A DNA stretch of 64,000 nucleotides, from assembly GCA_021613375.1 (NCBI GenBank), contig CM038708.1, positions 25,853,518 to 25,917,517 on the forward strand, written 5' to 3'. The number at the start of each line of letters is the position of its first letter. Position 1 is the stretch's first letter. This DNA comes from Megaleporinus macrocephalus. Its lineage: Eukaryota > Chordata > Actinopteri > Characiformes > Anostomidae. Of this stretch, positions 11,946 to 23,800 are shown piece after piece. Under the pieces are notes generated by a model. It was not told where the DNA came from. It saw only the letters and a list, made by a program, of their open reading frames with translations, and made no database searches. The position numbers and the translations under genes were made by a program.

Positions 11946-13358
11946 CAATTTACTGACTGAAGAGAACATTTCCAATAAAAGCGGCTTTTATACAAATGTT
12001 ATCCAGTTTTCTGTCTTGAAGAGATGATTAAGAGCTCAGTTCACCAGCTGAGCGCTGTTTCTGTTGTACATGAAATACAGCCATACGAAGTAGTGATATA
12101 AACAGTGACAGTCTTTGTAATGTTTACAGTCTTTGGAGGTGAGGTGTTGTTGTGACAGGCTCGTCTGTCATACGGATTTCCTATATTCATGCTGTTAATA
12201 CACAGGTAAGCTCGTCTCGTTGATGCACTACTTTATTTGTTTCTTTAAACAGTTATACATCTCAGATAGGAAGTCAATGCGAACATGTAGTTATTATGTT
12301 TCACCCCTGTTTACTCCTTGTTTTGCATTCTTCTGCCCCCTTGTGGTGTAAAGCATTTCAGTGTGAACTACTGGTGTCCAGTTATTATGCTGGTGTTTTT
12401 TAGTCCCTGCAGGGGCAGATCTTGGCTTTTGGGAGGCACTAAGCAGGTGCTAGGTACCCCGAATGTGGTGTTTACTGAGCTGTTGTGTGAATATTTTTTG
12501 GATCAGTTTTAATGGCATTTATAAAAAATAAATCTTATATAGTCTTAAATAAACATTCCTAATGTATGACTCCTACAATACCCTTGTATATATGACATTA
12601 ACAAACCAGTTACTTGGATATGCTGTAAAAGTAGAATATAACTATTAACAGTGACTATCACAATTGCTGTAAATGTTGTAAAAAACAAAACAGAACAAAA
12701 ACAAACAAACAAAAAAAGCACCCAGTTTTGTATATTGCTGGCTGATTGCCAAAGGGGTTCCAACAGCATCAGTTGCAATTGACTATTTCTTGTTTTGTAA
12801 CCAAAGGTAACACACTTAAGCCAAAATAAAACAGAAATATGCCCAAATGTTTTAGCTTGTGTCCCCTCCTCTTCTCTTGTTTAGGAAATGATTAGTATTT
12901 ACATATAGTGTTTACCTTAAAGCTCTTTGGGGGGGCTTCTGATTGCTGTGGAGCCCTAAGCAGCTGCTTTTGTCATGTATTAGGTGGAGCCGGTTGGAGA
13001 TCCAATACACTGCACATATTTGTACACCTTTTGTTACACCTACATTTCATGACTGTAGTGCTTAAGTACATGATCAGTTGAATCAGCTGCATTAGAGCAG
13101 GGAAACACAGTATGCTGTGAATGGGCTAATGAGAGTTGTTAACAGTAAACACTATATTACCCAGACAGCTCCCATGAACAGTGTTATTTTGCAGCTTGAG
13201 TTAACTTACAATTCAAGTTAAAGCTATTAGACTGCCAGATCTCCTGTGGGTCTCCCTCTATGTGGGGTAATTGCATCATTCACACTACTTTATAACAACA
13301 TAAGCCTTTGCATATGAGTAGGTGTCAGCGTTTCATTTTCCTTATTCTTCAGTCTTCT
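11946..13358. other. Intergenic between tspan5 and the TGF-beta ligand gene
   Basis: No gene is recognised. It contains weak copies of dispersed repeats around 12,400-12,480 and 12,930-12,990. The 3'UTR of the minus-strand ligand gene must start at 13,358. Confidence 0.5.
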
Positions 13359-13491
13359 TTATTCTTCAGTCTGTGGTGGGCAGACACATCTCTCTGCCCG
13401 GATGTCTTTTAACTCCTTGATGATGATGTAGTTTGTGGTACTTCGATACATCACTCTGAGAGAAGACAGCTCCTGTGGAACGCAGCCTGAA
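13359..13491 (-). CDS. TGF-beta-like ligand, coding exon 4 (C-terminus)
   Basis: The acceptor TTCTTTTCAG is followed by codons reading SGCVPQELSSLRVMY, then TNYIIIKELKDIRAERCVC and PPQTEE, stop TAA at 13,361-13,359. The spacing of 31 residues between the CVP and the final CxC is canonical for finger 2. The stop overlaps an AATAAA hexamer, and the terminal 14 bases (AGACTGAAGAATAA) are repeated just downstream. Confidence 0.88.
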
Positions 13492-16400
13492 CTGAAAAGA
13501 AGTACAAGACTGTAAACATTTAGAATAATTAATCATCCAACCGGATTTTTCTACAAGTTAATATTAGCTGACAAATCACTAGAGAGAAGTGAGTTGAAAT
13601 GGCTGTACCTTTTGGGTGGGTCATTTTCACTGTGACTTTTGTTCAGCCTCTGTTCATCCACAGAGAGACTAGATTTCTCACTTGTACACATTCCCCTGCA
13701 AAAGAGATACATAGACTTGACTTTCAGCTGGATTTATATTTTTGCTTATTCGTGTGGTTCTATCATGCATTATTCATCATGTGATCTCAAAGGAGGATTA
13801 TTTGTCTTTCCCTGTTATATAATTAATTTGGCCTTGCTTGATACTAACATCGCTGTGGCCCTAGTGGGTGAAGAAAATCAAAATTAGCCATAATATTCGC
13901 CTACAATATCATATTTCACCCCAATCTCCCATAGGAATACATGTAATGGCGTTATGTAATCAGGAAAAAAATATTTGTAATTTGTTACAGTTAAAGAGTA
14001 AAAAGTCAGTAATCATATTACAGGCATATTAAAAAGTCAGAGTAGTCACCAGAAGGATTACATTCAAGCCACATACAAACAGACTCCTCGTCTGTTGTTG
14101 GAATCAGCTTTTTTTAACGATACGTATGTCCTGGGAATCATGTAGACTTGAAAAGTTTCTTAACCCGGGGAAGAGAAGGGAGGAGTCTTCTATTCAGCTG
14201 AACCAATTTTTTTATTTTTCTTATTAGAACTGAGATCTGCAGTGTTTTCCAGAGGATATTTGAAGTTTAACTGTGCTGCTACATGTCACCATCACGCTGG
14301 ACCGGGAGAGGTGCCGGGGGATGATCGGCATGATGAAGGAGGCTGACGCAGGTGCAAGGTTTTAACTAAAAATACTTTACTGGTAAAGACCAAAACAAAC
14401 ACTAAGCAAAAACAAACATGAATTAACCAAAACAGAAACACTAACAAACAAACAGGGTCCACACACAACAATATGCAATAGCTGATGAACCACAAAGGAG
14501 AGGGCAAAACAGGCAGACTAAATACACTGGATAACGAGAGGAAACAGGAGACAGCTGGTGACAATGGGAGGTGACAAGGATGGGAACCAGGTGGAGGGCG
14601 GAGACAAGGATCACATGACTATCAGACAGAACCACATGGTGAAAGATGTAAACACAAGCACATGGACTACAAACAGAAACGTAAACAAACAGGCAAGGAC
14701 GAGGGAAACAGGGCAGGACGTGACAGTCACTTGATTATGCAGCACAAGCCTGATCTGATCTGGAAGTAAACTTTTTATTTTTGTTTGTTGTTCCTTGAAA
14801 TTCTACATTTGACTGGATACAAATTCAGTGTTTATGAAAGTCAACCTGATGGGGTTTAATGCAGAAGTGAGCTAAGATTTACTAACAGTCTAAAATGTGA
14901 ACAGAAAGCAGAGAAGGCCTGGCTTGCAATTTCTGTTCTAGTTTATCCCAAAAGTGTTCTATGGAGTTGAGGTCAGGACTCCCTGTGTGGACAAGTCAAG
15001 TTCTTCTACACCAAGCTCAAGGGTCTATACCAACCCCTGAAAAACAGCCCTCTAACATTATCCCTCCTCCACCGAACTTGTCCATCACACTGCCAGATAG
15101 AACCACTTGGCGTTGTGCTAGGTGATATAAGGCTTGCATGCAGCTCAACCATGTTTTTATGCCATGAATCTCTCATCTCCATCAGTTTTTGTGCTGATGT
15201 TAATGCCAGAAGAGGTTTGGAACTCAGTTATTGAGTGTTGGCGACTGTTACTCACTGTGCTGCTCAGCACTTGGCGACCCCGCTTTGTAACTTTGCAACT
15301 TTACTCTGTTACTTAACCTAGAGTTATGCTTCCACTTGATGATGCCACTTACAGTTGAAAGAAATTTCCCAAACTGCCCTACAACAGTGCATCCTATTAC
15401 AGATACCACGCTGGAATTCAGTCAGCTCTTTAGGACGACCCATTCTTTTACAAATGTTTGTAAAGGCAGACTGCACTGCTAGGTGCTTGAGTTTACTCAC
15501 CTGTGGTATTGGGACTGAAAAAAACACCTGAATTCACTGATTAAGATTTGTGCTCCAATGCATTTGTCTTTATAGTGTATTTTGATTAATATGATAAGCA
15601 GCAGATTTTTAAGAAATAGGGCAGAATCACTGGTGTACAGTATAACTAGATTGCATTTGCATGTGGAACTTGATGAACTGGATCATTCTTTAGTGATTAG
15701 TTGTTTTCAGTGTTCCCTAATAGTCCTTCTTTATTTTCCTGTCACTTTTTTTATCCTGACAAACTCCTTGATTCCCCTTGAAGCCTTGACTTTGGAACTT
15801 TGTCTCCATGTACACATCTCATGAATGCACATGTACAAATTTGTTATTAGTTTATTGTCTTGTGTTAATCATACCTGCAGAAGCTGATGTTAAACCTTGT
15901 TGGCTGTAGTATCCACTGAGCCAGTTCACTCTTATGAACATCAACATGATGTACGAGAAGCCTGCACGCAGTGTTGGCAGTTTTCCTCTGCTGCCTGGAT
16001 GGTGTTTCTCGCTTTTCTTGCTTAGTGTTGGCTCTGCAGTGCTGCCTCTGTCTGCGCTCTGAAGTCTTCCCTGAGGCCTGCTGGGCCCCTTCATGCGACT
16101 CCATCGGTTTAACTCTGTAGACCACCAGCAGCGGTTGACTGAGGGAGCTCCCATTCAAGCAGTAGAGGCTCTGTGTGAGGGCCTCGTGGAGGACCAGGCT
16201 ACCACTTTCATCTCCAAAGCGCAGCTGGAAACCCAGAACATCCTGCCAGCGGTGCTGCTGCGTCAGGGCTGCCGTCACGTTGAATACATCATAGCCTGAT
16301 GGGGGAAGCTTGTCCAGGGTCAGCAGCTGCTCAGCTAGGGGCCCGCTTATGCTCAGGTTCCCCGTTCCAGGTGAGAGGCTGTGCACAGCCACTGTAACGG

Positions 16401-18062
16401 TCAGTGGCTCAGGGTGAAGAGTTTTTCTCAGCAGAACCAGCTCAGCGACCGACATAGAGGGCCTTAGGTGTGACACATTGAACCAGATCCAGCCAGGAGT
16501 GTTATATTTTGTACCTAGTTACAAAGGTTTAGACATAGACCCAGAATTAGACACTGATCGACCAGCTTGGACGAGGTCAGCATTAAAATGAAGTACAAAT
16601 TCAAATAATTGACAAGATCATTAGTACAGTATGCAAATATAAGAATGCTTATTTAATGTGTTTGCTTTTTTAACATATTAGAAAATACATAATATAAATT
16701 GCACCACAACAGTAAGTGTGTATTAACCGTTATGAAAAAATGTATTTTTATTATTTAAAAATTCATGTAAATGTTGCATTCATAATTTTATGGGTCAAAT
16801 CGACCCGCAGAGTACAAATACACTCAAAAACAGGCCAAGGATCAAATTAAAACAAGAACAATATTATTATAAATTCTCAGGAGGTTGAGACAGAGCAAAT
16901 ATAAGGCTATATGGTATGTACACCATTTTAACTATTATTTAATAAACATTTTGGTCATGGAGGGTAACTAGTATTTCAGACAACTCAAAGTGCAAAAATT
17001 GAGGGTTAAATGAACAATTTGAGACTTTTTGTTTCAAAATTCCAAATTATTACAGAATTTATTAACAGACTGTAATGAAACAACATCTTTGACAGAATGC
17101 TAAATATGCCTATATGTTGCAGACACCTCTACTGAAGATAGTACTCTAACCGGACAGCTTTGGCCCATCCTGTCTTGTAATACCACTTAGTACTTCGAGA
17201 GGCAGTAGTGAGTCACTATATCATCCAGTTAAATCAGTCCAGCGTGAGAGGATAAAGAAGTAGCACTGACCCAATGACATTTTATGATCTCCTGTCAATT
17301 TTGTTAAAGGTCTTGCTTCCAGGACAGGCAGCCAATGAAAGGAAGAGTAAACACTGTGATGGCTGGAGCTCTTGGCAGGTGACCATTATAACTGCCACAG
17401 CCACATGTTCTCAGAAAGCACAATGCTTGGTAGCAAAGAAATAAAGTGTAATAAAGTATAGTAAGAATTAAAGGTACATTTTTCTGGTCATATGCTTTCC
17501 CCCTATTTGTTTGGAGGGGCATGTCATGAATATGAGACTGTATAATGTTTGTCATTTATAGTGTGTAACTTTTTTGTTGCTCCAGTTCTTCATATATTGC
17601 ATAAAAGATCCTATACCTGTGTTTAGTTTAGAATATCTATGCTGAATTTATTATTAATGCTTACAATGTAATTCCCAACTAGTGTTAGTACAATAGTACT
17701 ATAACTATTCACAGCAATGAGCAGTAACAGAAGAAACCATTAATCTTCTCTGTTTTGGAACGTATCAGGTGACATATCAGAGGGTGTTGCTTACTTTGGA
17801 TGCTGCGAAAACTCTGCACCAGCGTCCCGTCCGCATCACTCCTGTGCCTTGACTCCAATGTGTCCAGCAGCTGGTAGACCTGCTTCATGTATGGGTGAGG
17901 CTTTGCCTGGTGAGGCACTGACAGCTTGTTGATGTGCAGCATTTCTAATATGGCCTTGCTGAGATCCTGGTTCTCCAAATCTTCGACGAGGTCCTCTTCT
18001 AGCATCAGGGTACGAACTGTATCCAAGAGCAGAACCACACACAAACACCGTCTGAGCTCCAT
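13359..18062 (-). CDS. Divergent TGF-beta superfamily ligand (four coding exons, 375 residues)
   Basis: Exons on the minus strand are 18,062-17,795, 16,514-15,875, 13,695-13,609 and 13,491-13,359; all introns are GT-AG and all phases agree. The product should be a secreted dimer-type growth factor precursor: signal peptide (residues 1-18, CLCVVLLLDT core), propeptide with a latency-type N-terminal helix region and the motif WIWFNVSHLRP, a furin-like RQQR at 263-266, then the mature domain. Cysteines are at 273, 302, 306, 335, 367 and 369, with the typical C-R-G-M-C and C-V-C patterns and the CVPQELSSLRVMY strand. The interchain cysteine before C335 is glycine, and residues 307-334 lack the usual hydrophobic helix. 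Six residues follow the last cysteine. I cannot assign it to BMP, GDF, nodal or lefty; an intron inside the mature domain recalls nodal/lefty genes rather than BMP2/4. Confidence 0.85.
13609..13695 (-). CDS. TGF-beta-like ligand, coding exon 3 (87 bp)
   Basis: This small exon has the acceptor TCTCTTTTGCAG and the donor AAAAG|GTACAG. It keeps phase 2 at both ends and adds exactly 29 codons. Joined to exon 2 it completes the CRGMC motif, which is why I accept it. The rest (SEKSSLSVDEQRLNKSH and onward) replaces the wrist helix region of classical ligands and is unusually polar. Confidence 0.75.
14289..14735 (-). mobile_element. Retroelement-like repeat fragment
   Basis: The minus-strand end reads TGTCACGTCCTGCCCTGTTT and continues through pyrimidine-rich sequence (CTCCGCCCTCCACCTG, CACCAGCTGTCTCC) into a CCAGTAAAGTA tail. 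This architecture is common in decayed teleost LTR/DIRS ends. There is no coding capacity. Confidence 0.4.
14935..15585 (-). mobile_element. Degraded Tc1/mariner transposon
   Basis: The minus strand keeps the start of a Tc1-type transposase in frame at 15,527-15,324: MGRPKELTEFQRG is the helix-turn-helix start, followed by the AVWEIS segment. Upstream, CACCTGTGGTATTGGGACTG resembles the leader of this element. The catalytic part is reduced to scraps (AACCCCTGAAAAACAGCCC, GATATAAGGCTTGCATGCAG). It is a dead, internally deleted copy. Confidence 0.75.
15875..16514 (-). CDS. TGF-beta-like ligand, coding exon 2
   Basis: The acceptor CTAG at 16,518-16,515 joins exon 1 to give SIQSTKYNTPGWIWFN. The exon encodes most of the propeptide, a basic linker (SERRQRQ, KQEKRE, RQQRK) and the first finger of the mature domain ending WILQPTRFNISFC, then the donor CAG|GTATGA. 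The basic linker offers more than one possible proprotein-convertase site; RQQR, seven residues before the first mature cysteine, is the best. Confidence 0.9.
16515..17794 (-). other. Intron 1 of the TGF-beta ligand gene
   Basis: AT-rich; the only recognisable content is a diverged MITE copy at about 17,085-17,575. Confidence 0.6.
17085..17575. repeat. MITE, TTAAAGGAGC family, copy B (ends eroded)
   Basis: It shares with copy C (23,500-23,800) the segments GAGAGGATAAAGAAGTAGCACTG and GAAAGGAAGAGTAAAC in the same order and spacing. The terminal inverted repeats are no longer clear. Confidence 0.5.
17795..18062 (-). CDS. TGF-beta-like ligand, coding exon 1
   Basis: It starts at ATG 18,062-18,060 and ends at the donor CCAAA|GTAAGC. 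It encodes the signal peptide and the N-terminal propeptide, including KAILEMLHINKLS, the place where many BMP/GDF pro-domains have an amphipathic helix, and HPYMKQVYQLLD, matching the family's PxYM-L-Y motif. It ends one base into a serine codon. A TTG codon upstream keeps the frame open but is not a start. Confidence 0.85.
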
Positions 18063-19080
18063 AGCCAAAGCGGTGAAGTCAGATAAACAGAATAGGATTT
18101 GTTCCTTGACTGCACCTCACAGCAAGATGAGGGAACAAGAAGGGAAGGCGAACTTCACTTGCTAATTGGGAGGTGGGAAGGATTCACAGGCTGCGGACCC
18201 CACAGCCAAAACATGGAGAGAAAGTAATTACAGCTCACTCAGAAAACCCCTGGAATGTCACAGTCCATTTGACAGGCATTGTGCCCTTGCTGTTCCTGGC
18301 AGCAGAGCAAAGCGGAGAGCTTTGTTTTGGTTTAAAGGTTGATTGCTTTTCACTTGGTGGAATCAAGGGTTCTATTCAACTCTTCCACTTTTAATTGCAA
18401 GCCCTTCTTCCTTTACACTCGGTGATAAGACGTCAGTATAGATACTCAGCTTCTGGCTTATTAGAAGGCTGCTTTTATTAAATTACAGCTGAACAGAACA
18501 GATTCTTCATTTACACATGTAACAAAGCATTAATCAATGTTTACGTGAGTTGTCAGGAGTCTATATACTATTGTCACCTTTCCTAAATGCAATCCTTCAA
18601 GACTCCATTTTAAGGGTATAGGGGACTGGGTATTCAGATCAGTTCTTAAACTTCACTTTTTCACAACTTTAAGTCACGTCTATAGACATGTAATAGGTCT
18701 CTCTTAGACCTTTTTGGGTCTTAAAGAGTCTTTGCCCTGGAAGTACACTTCTAGAAACTTTACAATATATGGATGATTCTTTTGTAGAAAATCTTCATAT
18801 GTGCACATTTCATTTACATAATGATAAAAAGAATCATACTCTTTTATCATACTCAAACTCTTTTAGTCATGCATTAAATGTGAAGATAACATATTGTATA
18901 AAATTGTACTGTACCAGTATTTTAGATGCAGGTATGCTTGATCAGACCAGCATCAGACCAGGAGGATTAATTTGTATTGTCATTGGATTTTTCCAAAAGT
19001 GCGATTTAGTGTTAGATTATTATATTTTGTTATTATATTAGCTTATTATATATTATATATAATTGAGTCGAAAGCAATTG

Positions 19081-19083
<3 letters not shown>

Positions 19084-19140
<57 letters not shown>
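19084..19140. repeat. (TA)n microsatellite
   Basis: About 28 perfect AT units. It directly abuts the repeat beginning at about 19,141. Confidence 0.95.
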
Positions 19141-19141
<1 letters not shown>

Positions 19142-19535
19142 TGTATATGCTGGAGTTTTAAACACTTCAGTGTTACTGCTGGAATGACAATAGTCCACCA
19201 ACGAGCAACATCCAGCCAAAGGTGTCCTGTGGGCAGAGTGCTATGACCACTAATGAAGGACTAGAGAATGACCAACACAAACTGTTCAGTAACAGATGAG
19301 CCATCACCTCTGACTTTACATCTACATGATGAACCAGCAAGGTAGGCGTGTCTAGAGTGGACAGTAAGTGGGCACAGTGTTTAAAAACTCCAGCAGCACT
19401 ACTTTGTCTGATCCACTTATACTAGCCCGACACACACCAACATAGCACCCCTGCGTCAATGTCACTGCAGTGCTGAGAATGACCCACCCCCCAAATAATA
19501 TCTGCTCTGTGGTTGTCACTTGGGGGTCCTGATCG
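19141..19535. repeat. Palindromic MITE, GTGTTTAAA/GGACAGTAAGTGG family, copy 1
   Basis: It contains TTTAAACACTTCAGTGTTAC, CCTGTGGGCAGAGTGCTATG, TAGAGTGGACAGTAAGTGGG, GTTTAAAAACTCCAGCAG and CTGCAGTGCTGAGAATGACC. Copies at 34,980-35,370 and 55,060-55,575 share these blocks. Confidence 0.65.
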
Positions 19536-20129
19536 AACAGGGTAAAAAATGGTGTTGTCAGAGACGTCCATGAAAAAGATGTTGTCTAAAACTCTGCATG
19601 CCTCCCCTCATCCAAGTATCATGACAGACCCTGGCTTTTGAAATTTATTCTGACAATAATCTGTGTGGTCAAATTCTCACAACATACATCATTTCCATGA
19701 ACAATCTGAAATGTTGGCCTCAGACCACAATACACATTCCACAGTGCATCAGTCCATTTCAGAGGAGCTTGAGACCAGAGACAACAGCAGCTGACACATG
19801 GAGTCTGCTGTGCATAGGAGTCTTGCAGTTGTGGAAATGGTGTTTATTGACAACTGTTTATCAAAGTGTTCCCAAGACCATGTGGTGATATCCAGCACAG
19901 AGGCATGCTGATTTATAATGCGGTGCTATTAAAGGGGTCAAAGATTGTATTCACTTGTGGTTTTTAACAAACATTTGTGTTCATAATGTAAAAGATTTAT
20001 TATCCTGTCTTTGTACTGTTTGCTGTTTTTGTTTAAATACAGGTGGATTTATGTATAATGATAGAAGATGTTTGTATACAAACAACAACTGAAGTGAAGT
20101 TAAAAAGTCCCTGTGAAAGAGGTTTAAAG

Positions 20130-20292
20130 TACACACAGGTTGGTTCTTTAAAGGTTCTTTTGTAATGTCAATAGGTCTTTAGTTAATTGCACAGTTCTTC
20201 AGACTGTTGGAGAACATGCTGTATATATTTCTATATAAAAAGGTTTCATGTAACACCAAAGATTGTAACAATAGCAGAACCCTTTTGATCTG
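20130..20292. repeat. Fold-back repeat (AGAACCCTTTTTGG family), degraded copy
   Basis: It contains GGTTCTTTAAAGGTTC, TTCTTCAGACTGTTGGAGAA and AACAATAGCAGAACCCTTTT in the same order as the 3,190-3,360 copy. Confidence 0.6.
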
Positions 20293-20664
20293 AGGTGACC
20301 ACCATATACTTTTGTTTCGTTGTTTTTATTACATCACTTTTTTGTTTATTCAGAGCAACTGACTTTTGATGAACTAGACTGTAGAATTTGTCAGTTACCA
20401 GTAGACAGCCTTAGTTTTTAGCTTAATCAGCCCCACCAAGATCTAAGGCCTCACAAATCACACATCAAGATAGGAAATCTTTTGTTGTGGTGTACCCTGA
20501 GTTACTGTAGGGGGAGACATTCAGCAGCTTAATGCTAATGCTTTCATTTAGAAAATGTTTCCAGGGCATTTAGGCTAGACTAAATGAATATTTAATTTAC
20601 CTATGCTGTGTTGATCTGCTTCATATATCTAGTGCTTACCAGTTCCTTAAACACAATGTAACCG

Positions 20665-20667
<3 letters not shown>

Positions 20668-20750
<83 letters not shown>
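20668..20750. repeat. (TAA)n microsatellite
   Basis: A near-perfect ATA/TAA run of about 80 bases. It produces a poly-tyrosine open frame on the minus strand that is not a gene. Confidence 0.95.
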
Positions 20751-20751
<1 letters not shown>

Positions 20752-22927
20752 CTAAAATATAACAAATAAGAATACCCTAACCAGTAATACACAACTTTTT
20801 TGGTTGTTGTACAGCACATATAACATTATATATAACTTTTAAAAAGCATTTCCTATTTGTTTAATCAAAATCTCTATCTCCAAAATGATACATTTACAGG
20901 CTTTTGTTTTTAAGTAATTCAAGTAATTAAGTGATTTAAGTAGTTTTGGGCCACTCCATTTGGTCCATCATGAAATGTACAGTGTGAAACGGCCCTTTCA
21001 AATTATATAAAAACAGAAAATTAATTTCTGTTTGTCAACTCTTTTTTTACCTTCAGAATTTGTTTTCAATTTGCAGGTTGTATCTGGGTTAAGTGCAACT
21101 TTGTTTTAGGAATCCTAACCATGATTGTGTTCCGTCGCTCTGTCAAATAGTCAGTTTGGTTGTAACCAGACTTAAACTACTGCCCGTATTAATATCTGCT
21201 CTAATGGTGTGGTTAGAGTATGTAGTTCTGAAGACCCTTCACAAAAAAGTTTTTTATATCTCAGTTTGTGATCATTACAATTACATCACACTTAGGAAAA
21301 ACATACTGCTGTAGTTACTTAAACTTAAAAAAAGCCCAAGTTTCCTCTAACTAATCAAATCTTTCATTGATTTGGGAAATTCATTTGAGGCAACAAATGA
21401 TCTCTAATATGTTGAGTAGACTTAACTTGTCAGGGTTGACAGCAGCTTTGAGCTTTGAGAGTTGAACCAGAGACAGTGCCGTGACACCCTTAATCAAAGG
21501 CTCATTTATCTTCTCCCATCCGAACAGGAGCCTAATGGAGGAAACCTCATCTTTTAACAGCCCCGTTGACAAGACATTCTGTAAGAAGAGTGTTTCCACC
21601 TGCTGCAAGCCTACTTTAGTATACACACCTTCCACTTAGCTTTCTTTCCAAAAGGACTGATGTTGGTACAAAAGGGGGATAAATAAGTAAGAAAAAAAAA
21701 GAGTAAAATTTGTTCTCGTAACCGCTTCTCTAGCTAGATAAGCCAATAGGATCATAGGATAGGGTCATTTGTCATGTTTATTTTGAGGCAAAAATTGTGG
21801 GACAAATGGTTTATAACAAGTGGAATTATTTCAAGTCATATTTACTTCAAAAGAGATTTTCTTGTTTTGGTATTTGTGGAGTTAAGCAGACCTGTGCTGT
21901 GGCTTTTATTAAGGCATTTATTAATCAGCCCTACATCTACAGCCAAGCGATGGATTAGTCGTATCTTGGTATTCAAAACAGTACAGTCATGGAAACCAAC
22001 TTGGCAACCAATGAGGGTGTGGGGTGGCATGAGACATATTCACTTTGAAATGTACTTCAACCAGAATGTCGTCTGGTATCTATCTTTTCTTTAAATACCT
22101 CATGAAACAGTTAACTCTGAAAGATCTGTATATTATCTCTGCACAATACATGTATTAACTAGCCTGATATTCTGGTTCATCTATTCTGATCATTCTCACG
22201 GTCATTAACTCAGTACTTCTAGGGGGAAAACAGTTGATGTGCCACCACTGAGCACACATTACCCTCCTGCTGTATGTCAGTGTGAGGAGGGTGAACCTGG
22301 ATCCACTTACTTCTTAAAACATTGTCATGTGCCAACAGGCCCCAGGGAAGGCGCAGCACAGATAATGGGCTGTATGTACATGTGGACTCACTCGCTGTTG
22401 GTAAAAAAGACTGAGCTGGATCTGGAGGTGCAGCGTGGAGGGGCTTTTCTTTAATTACTGTTAGTTTGGAGGCAGCTGTGTTTACTGTGTTTAATTCAGA
22501 TCTTCACTAGTGAGCCAAATTCATACAAGAATGTGGAAGTTCAGTGGTCATGCATTTTACACTGAGCTTTTATTTTAAGTATGTACAGATACCAAGCAAT
22601 AGTGCTGAAATACTCAGGACAAAATAACTTTTATAGTGATAGAATTGCTTTTTTCATGTAACAACATAGTGTAACACATTATAGTCTACATTGCTGAAGC
22701 CGTTAACTCACGTAACTAATATAAACTAACAGAGCAACAATCATTAACTATGCTATTAAAATAGAAATAATTATGTATTTTATGATGTATGGCACATAAT
22801 TTATGTCTTTTCGTGTATTTTTGCTCACGCATGCGACTGAATCATTTTGATCGAATTTACTAAATTTAGCAGTCGGTCAGAGTTTTTAATCACAATAATA
22901 TAAAACTGATGAATTAAGATTGCGGTT

Positions 22928-22990
22928 TTCAGAATCAGAATCAGAAATACTTTATTGATCCCAGGAGGAAATTGCAGTTATTACAGTAGC
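22928..22990. mobile_element. Fragment with TTTATTGATCCC tail typical of fish retroposons
   Basis: CAGAATCAGAAATACTTTAT continues into TGATCCCAGGAGGAAATTGC, a sequence recurring at ends of teleost LINE/SINE copies. Only this short piece is recognisable. Confidence 0.45.
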
Positions 22991-23499
22991 GGCCGGTTAT
23001 GTAGAAGAATAAACACTCTAATAATAATTTACAACAAAAAAGAAATTTGCAATATGTACACATATATAAAGTCTTATAATAATTTAGTACCATTTCTTCC
23101 TCCTGCTCTTTTTAAACAGCTGTTTATGTCTTGAATCAGCATAACTGGCTGTGAACTGTTGTGTGAACTGACCTTTTAAATGATTAGCTATGATTGAATA
23201 GTTCTTTTTAATTGAAATAGTTAAAAGAGCTATTTGTGTATTTTTGAGTTGGGGCAGATTTGTTTGGGCTGAAGGGAGTAAAGTAAAAGTAAAGTAATGT
23301 GTAATGCTATTACTTTTTCCAGTAATCCTGTTACAGTTTAAAGGAAATAGTTAATAATTAATCTTGGACTGCACTGCTAAGCAATATAGAAACACAATGG
23401 GTCACTTACCCACACATGGATTAGGCCTCGTCCTGGACTGCACTGCATACCGAATGGAGTCCAAGACTAGGCTTAATCTCTACCCAACCCAATATTTGT

Positions 23500-23800
23500 T
23501 AAAGGAGCAATTTGTCAGATAGTTCAAAACATTTAAAATGTAACTAAAATGATCATCAGAAGATGAAGAATGACAGTTTTGAATCTTGTGAAACCACTTA
23601 GTATCTCAGGAAGTGATAACAAGTCACTGTATTGTCTAGTCCGACATCATTCCCACATGAGAGGATAAAGAAGTAGCACTGGCCTCATGGTGTATTCTAA
23701 CCTCTTATCAATCATGTTGAAGGTTCTGCTCCTGGTTAGATTGCTTAAGGAAAGATGAAAGGAAGAGTAAACGCTATGGTGGCTGAAGCTCTTTGCAAGC
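23500..23800. repeat. MITE, TTAAAGGAGC family, copy C
   Basis: It starts TTAAAGGAGCAATTTGTCAG, contains GAGAGGATAAAGAAGTAGCA, and loses its right end where another repeat begins near 23,815 (CAATTCAACTTTAATGTTAT, a fish repeat end). Confidence 0.65.

Larger units (their letters stand above)
13700..15874 (-). other. Intron 2 of the TGF-beta ligand gene
   Basis: It contains two dispersed repeats, a retroelement-like piece (14,289-14,735) and a Tc1-like remnant (14,935-15,585). It also has a stretch near 13,925-14,080 rich in GTAATC-type motifs typical of fish DNA transposon ends. No extra exon is seen. Confidence 0.6.

Noticed and set aside
16093..16299. Plus-strand open frame over the ligand gene exon 2.
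   Set aside because: Antisense shadow of a well-supported minus-strand coding exon.
20601..20819. Poly-tyrosine open frame, minus strand.
   Set aside because: Translation of the TAA microsatellite.
21381..22094. Open frames of 84 (minus) and 106 (plus) codons in the intergenic region.
   Set aside because: No recognisable domain, no splice context, composition like the surrounding AT-rich sequence; possibly eroded transposon sequence.
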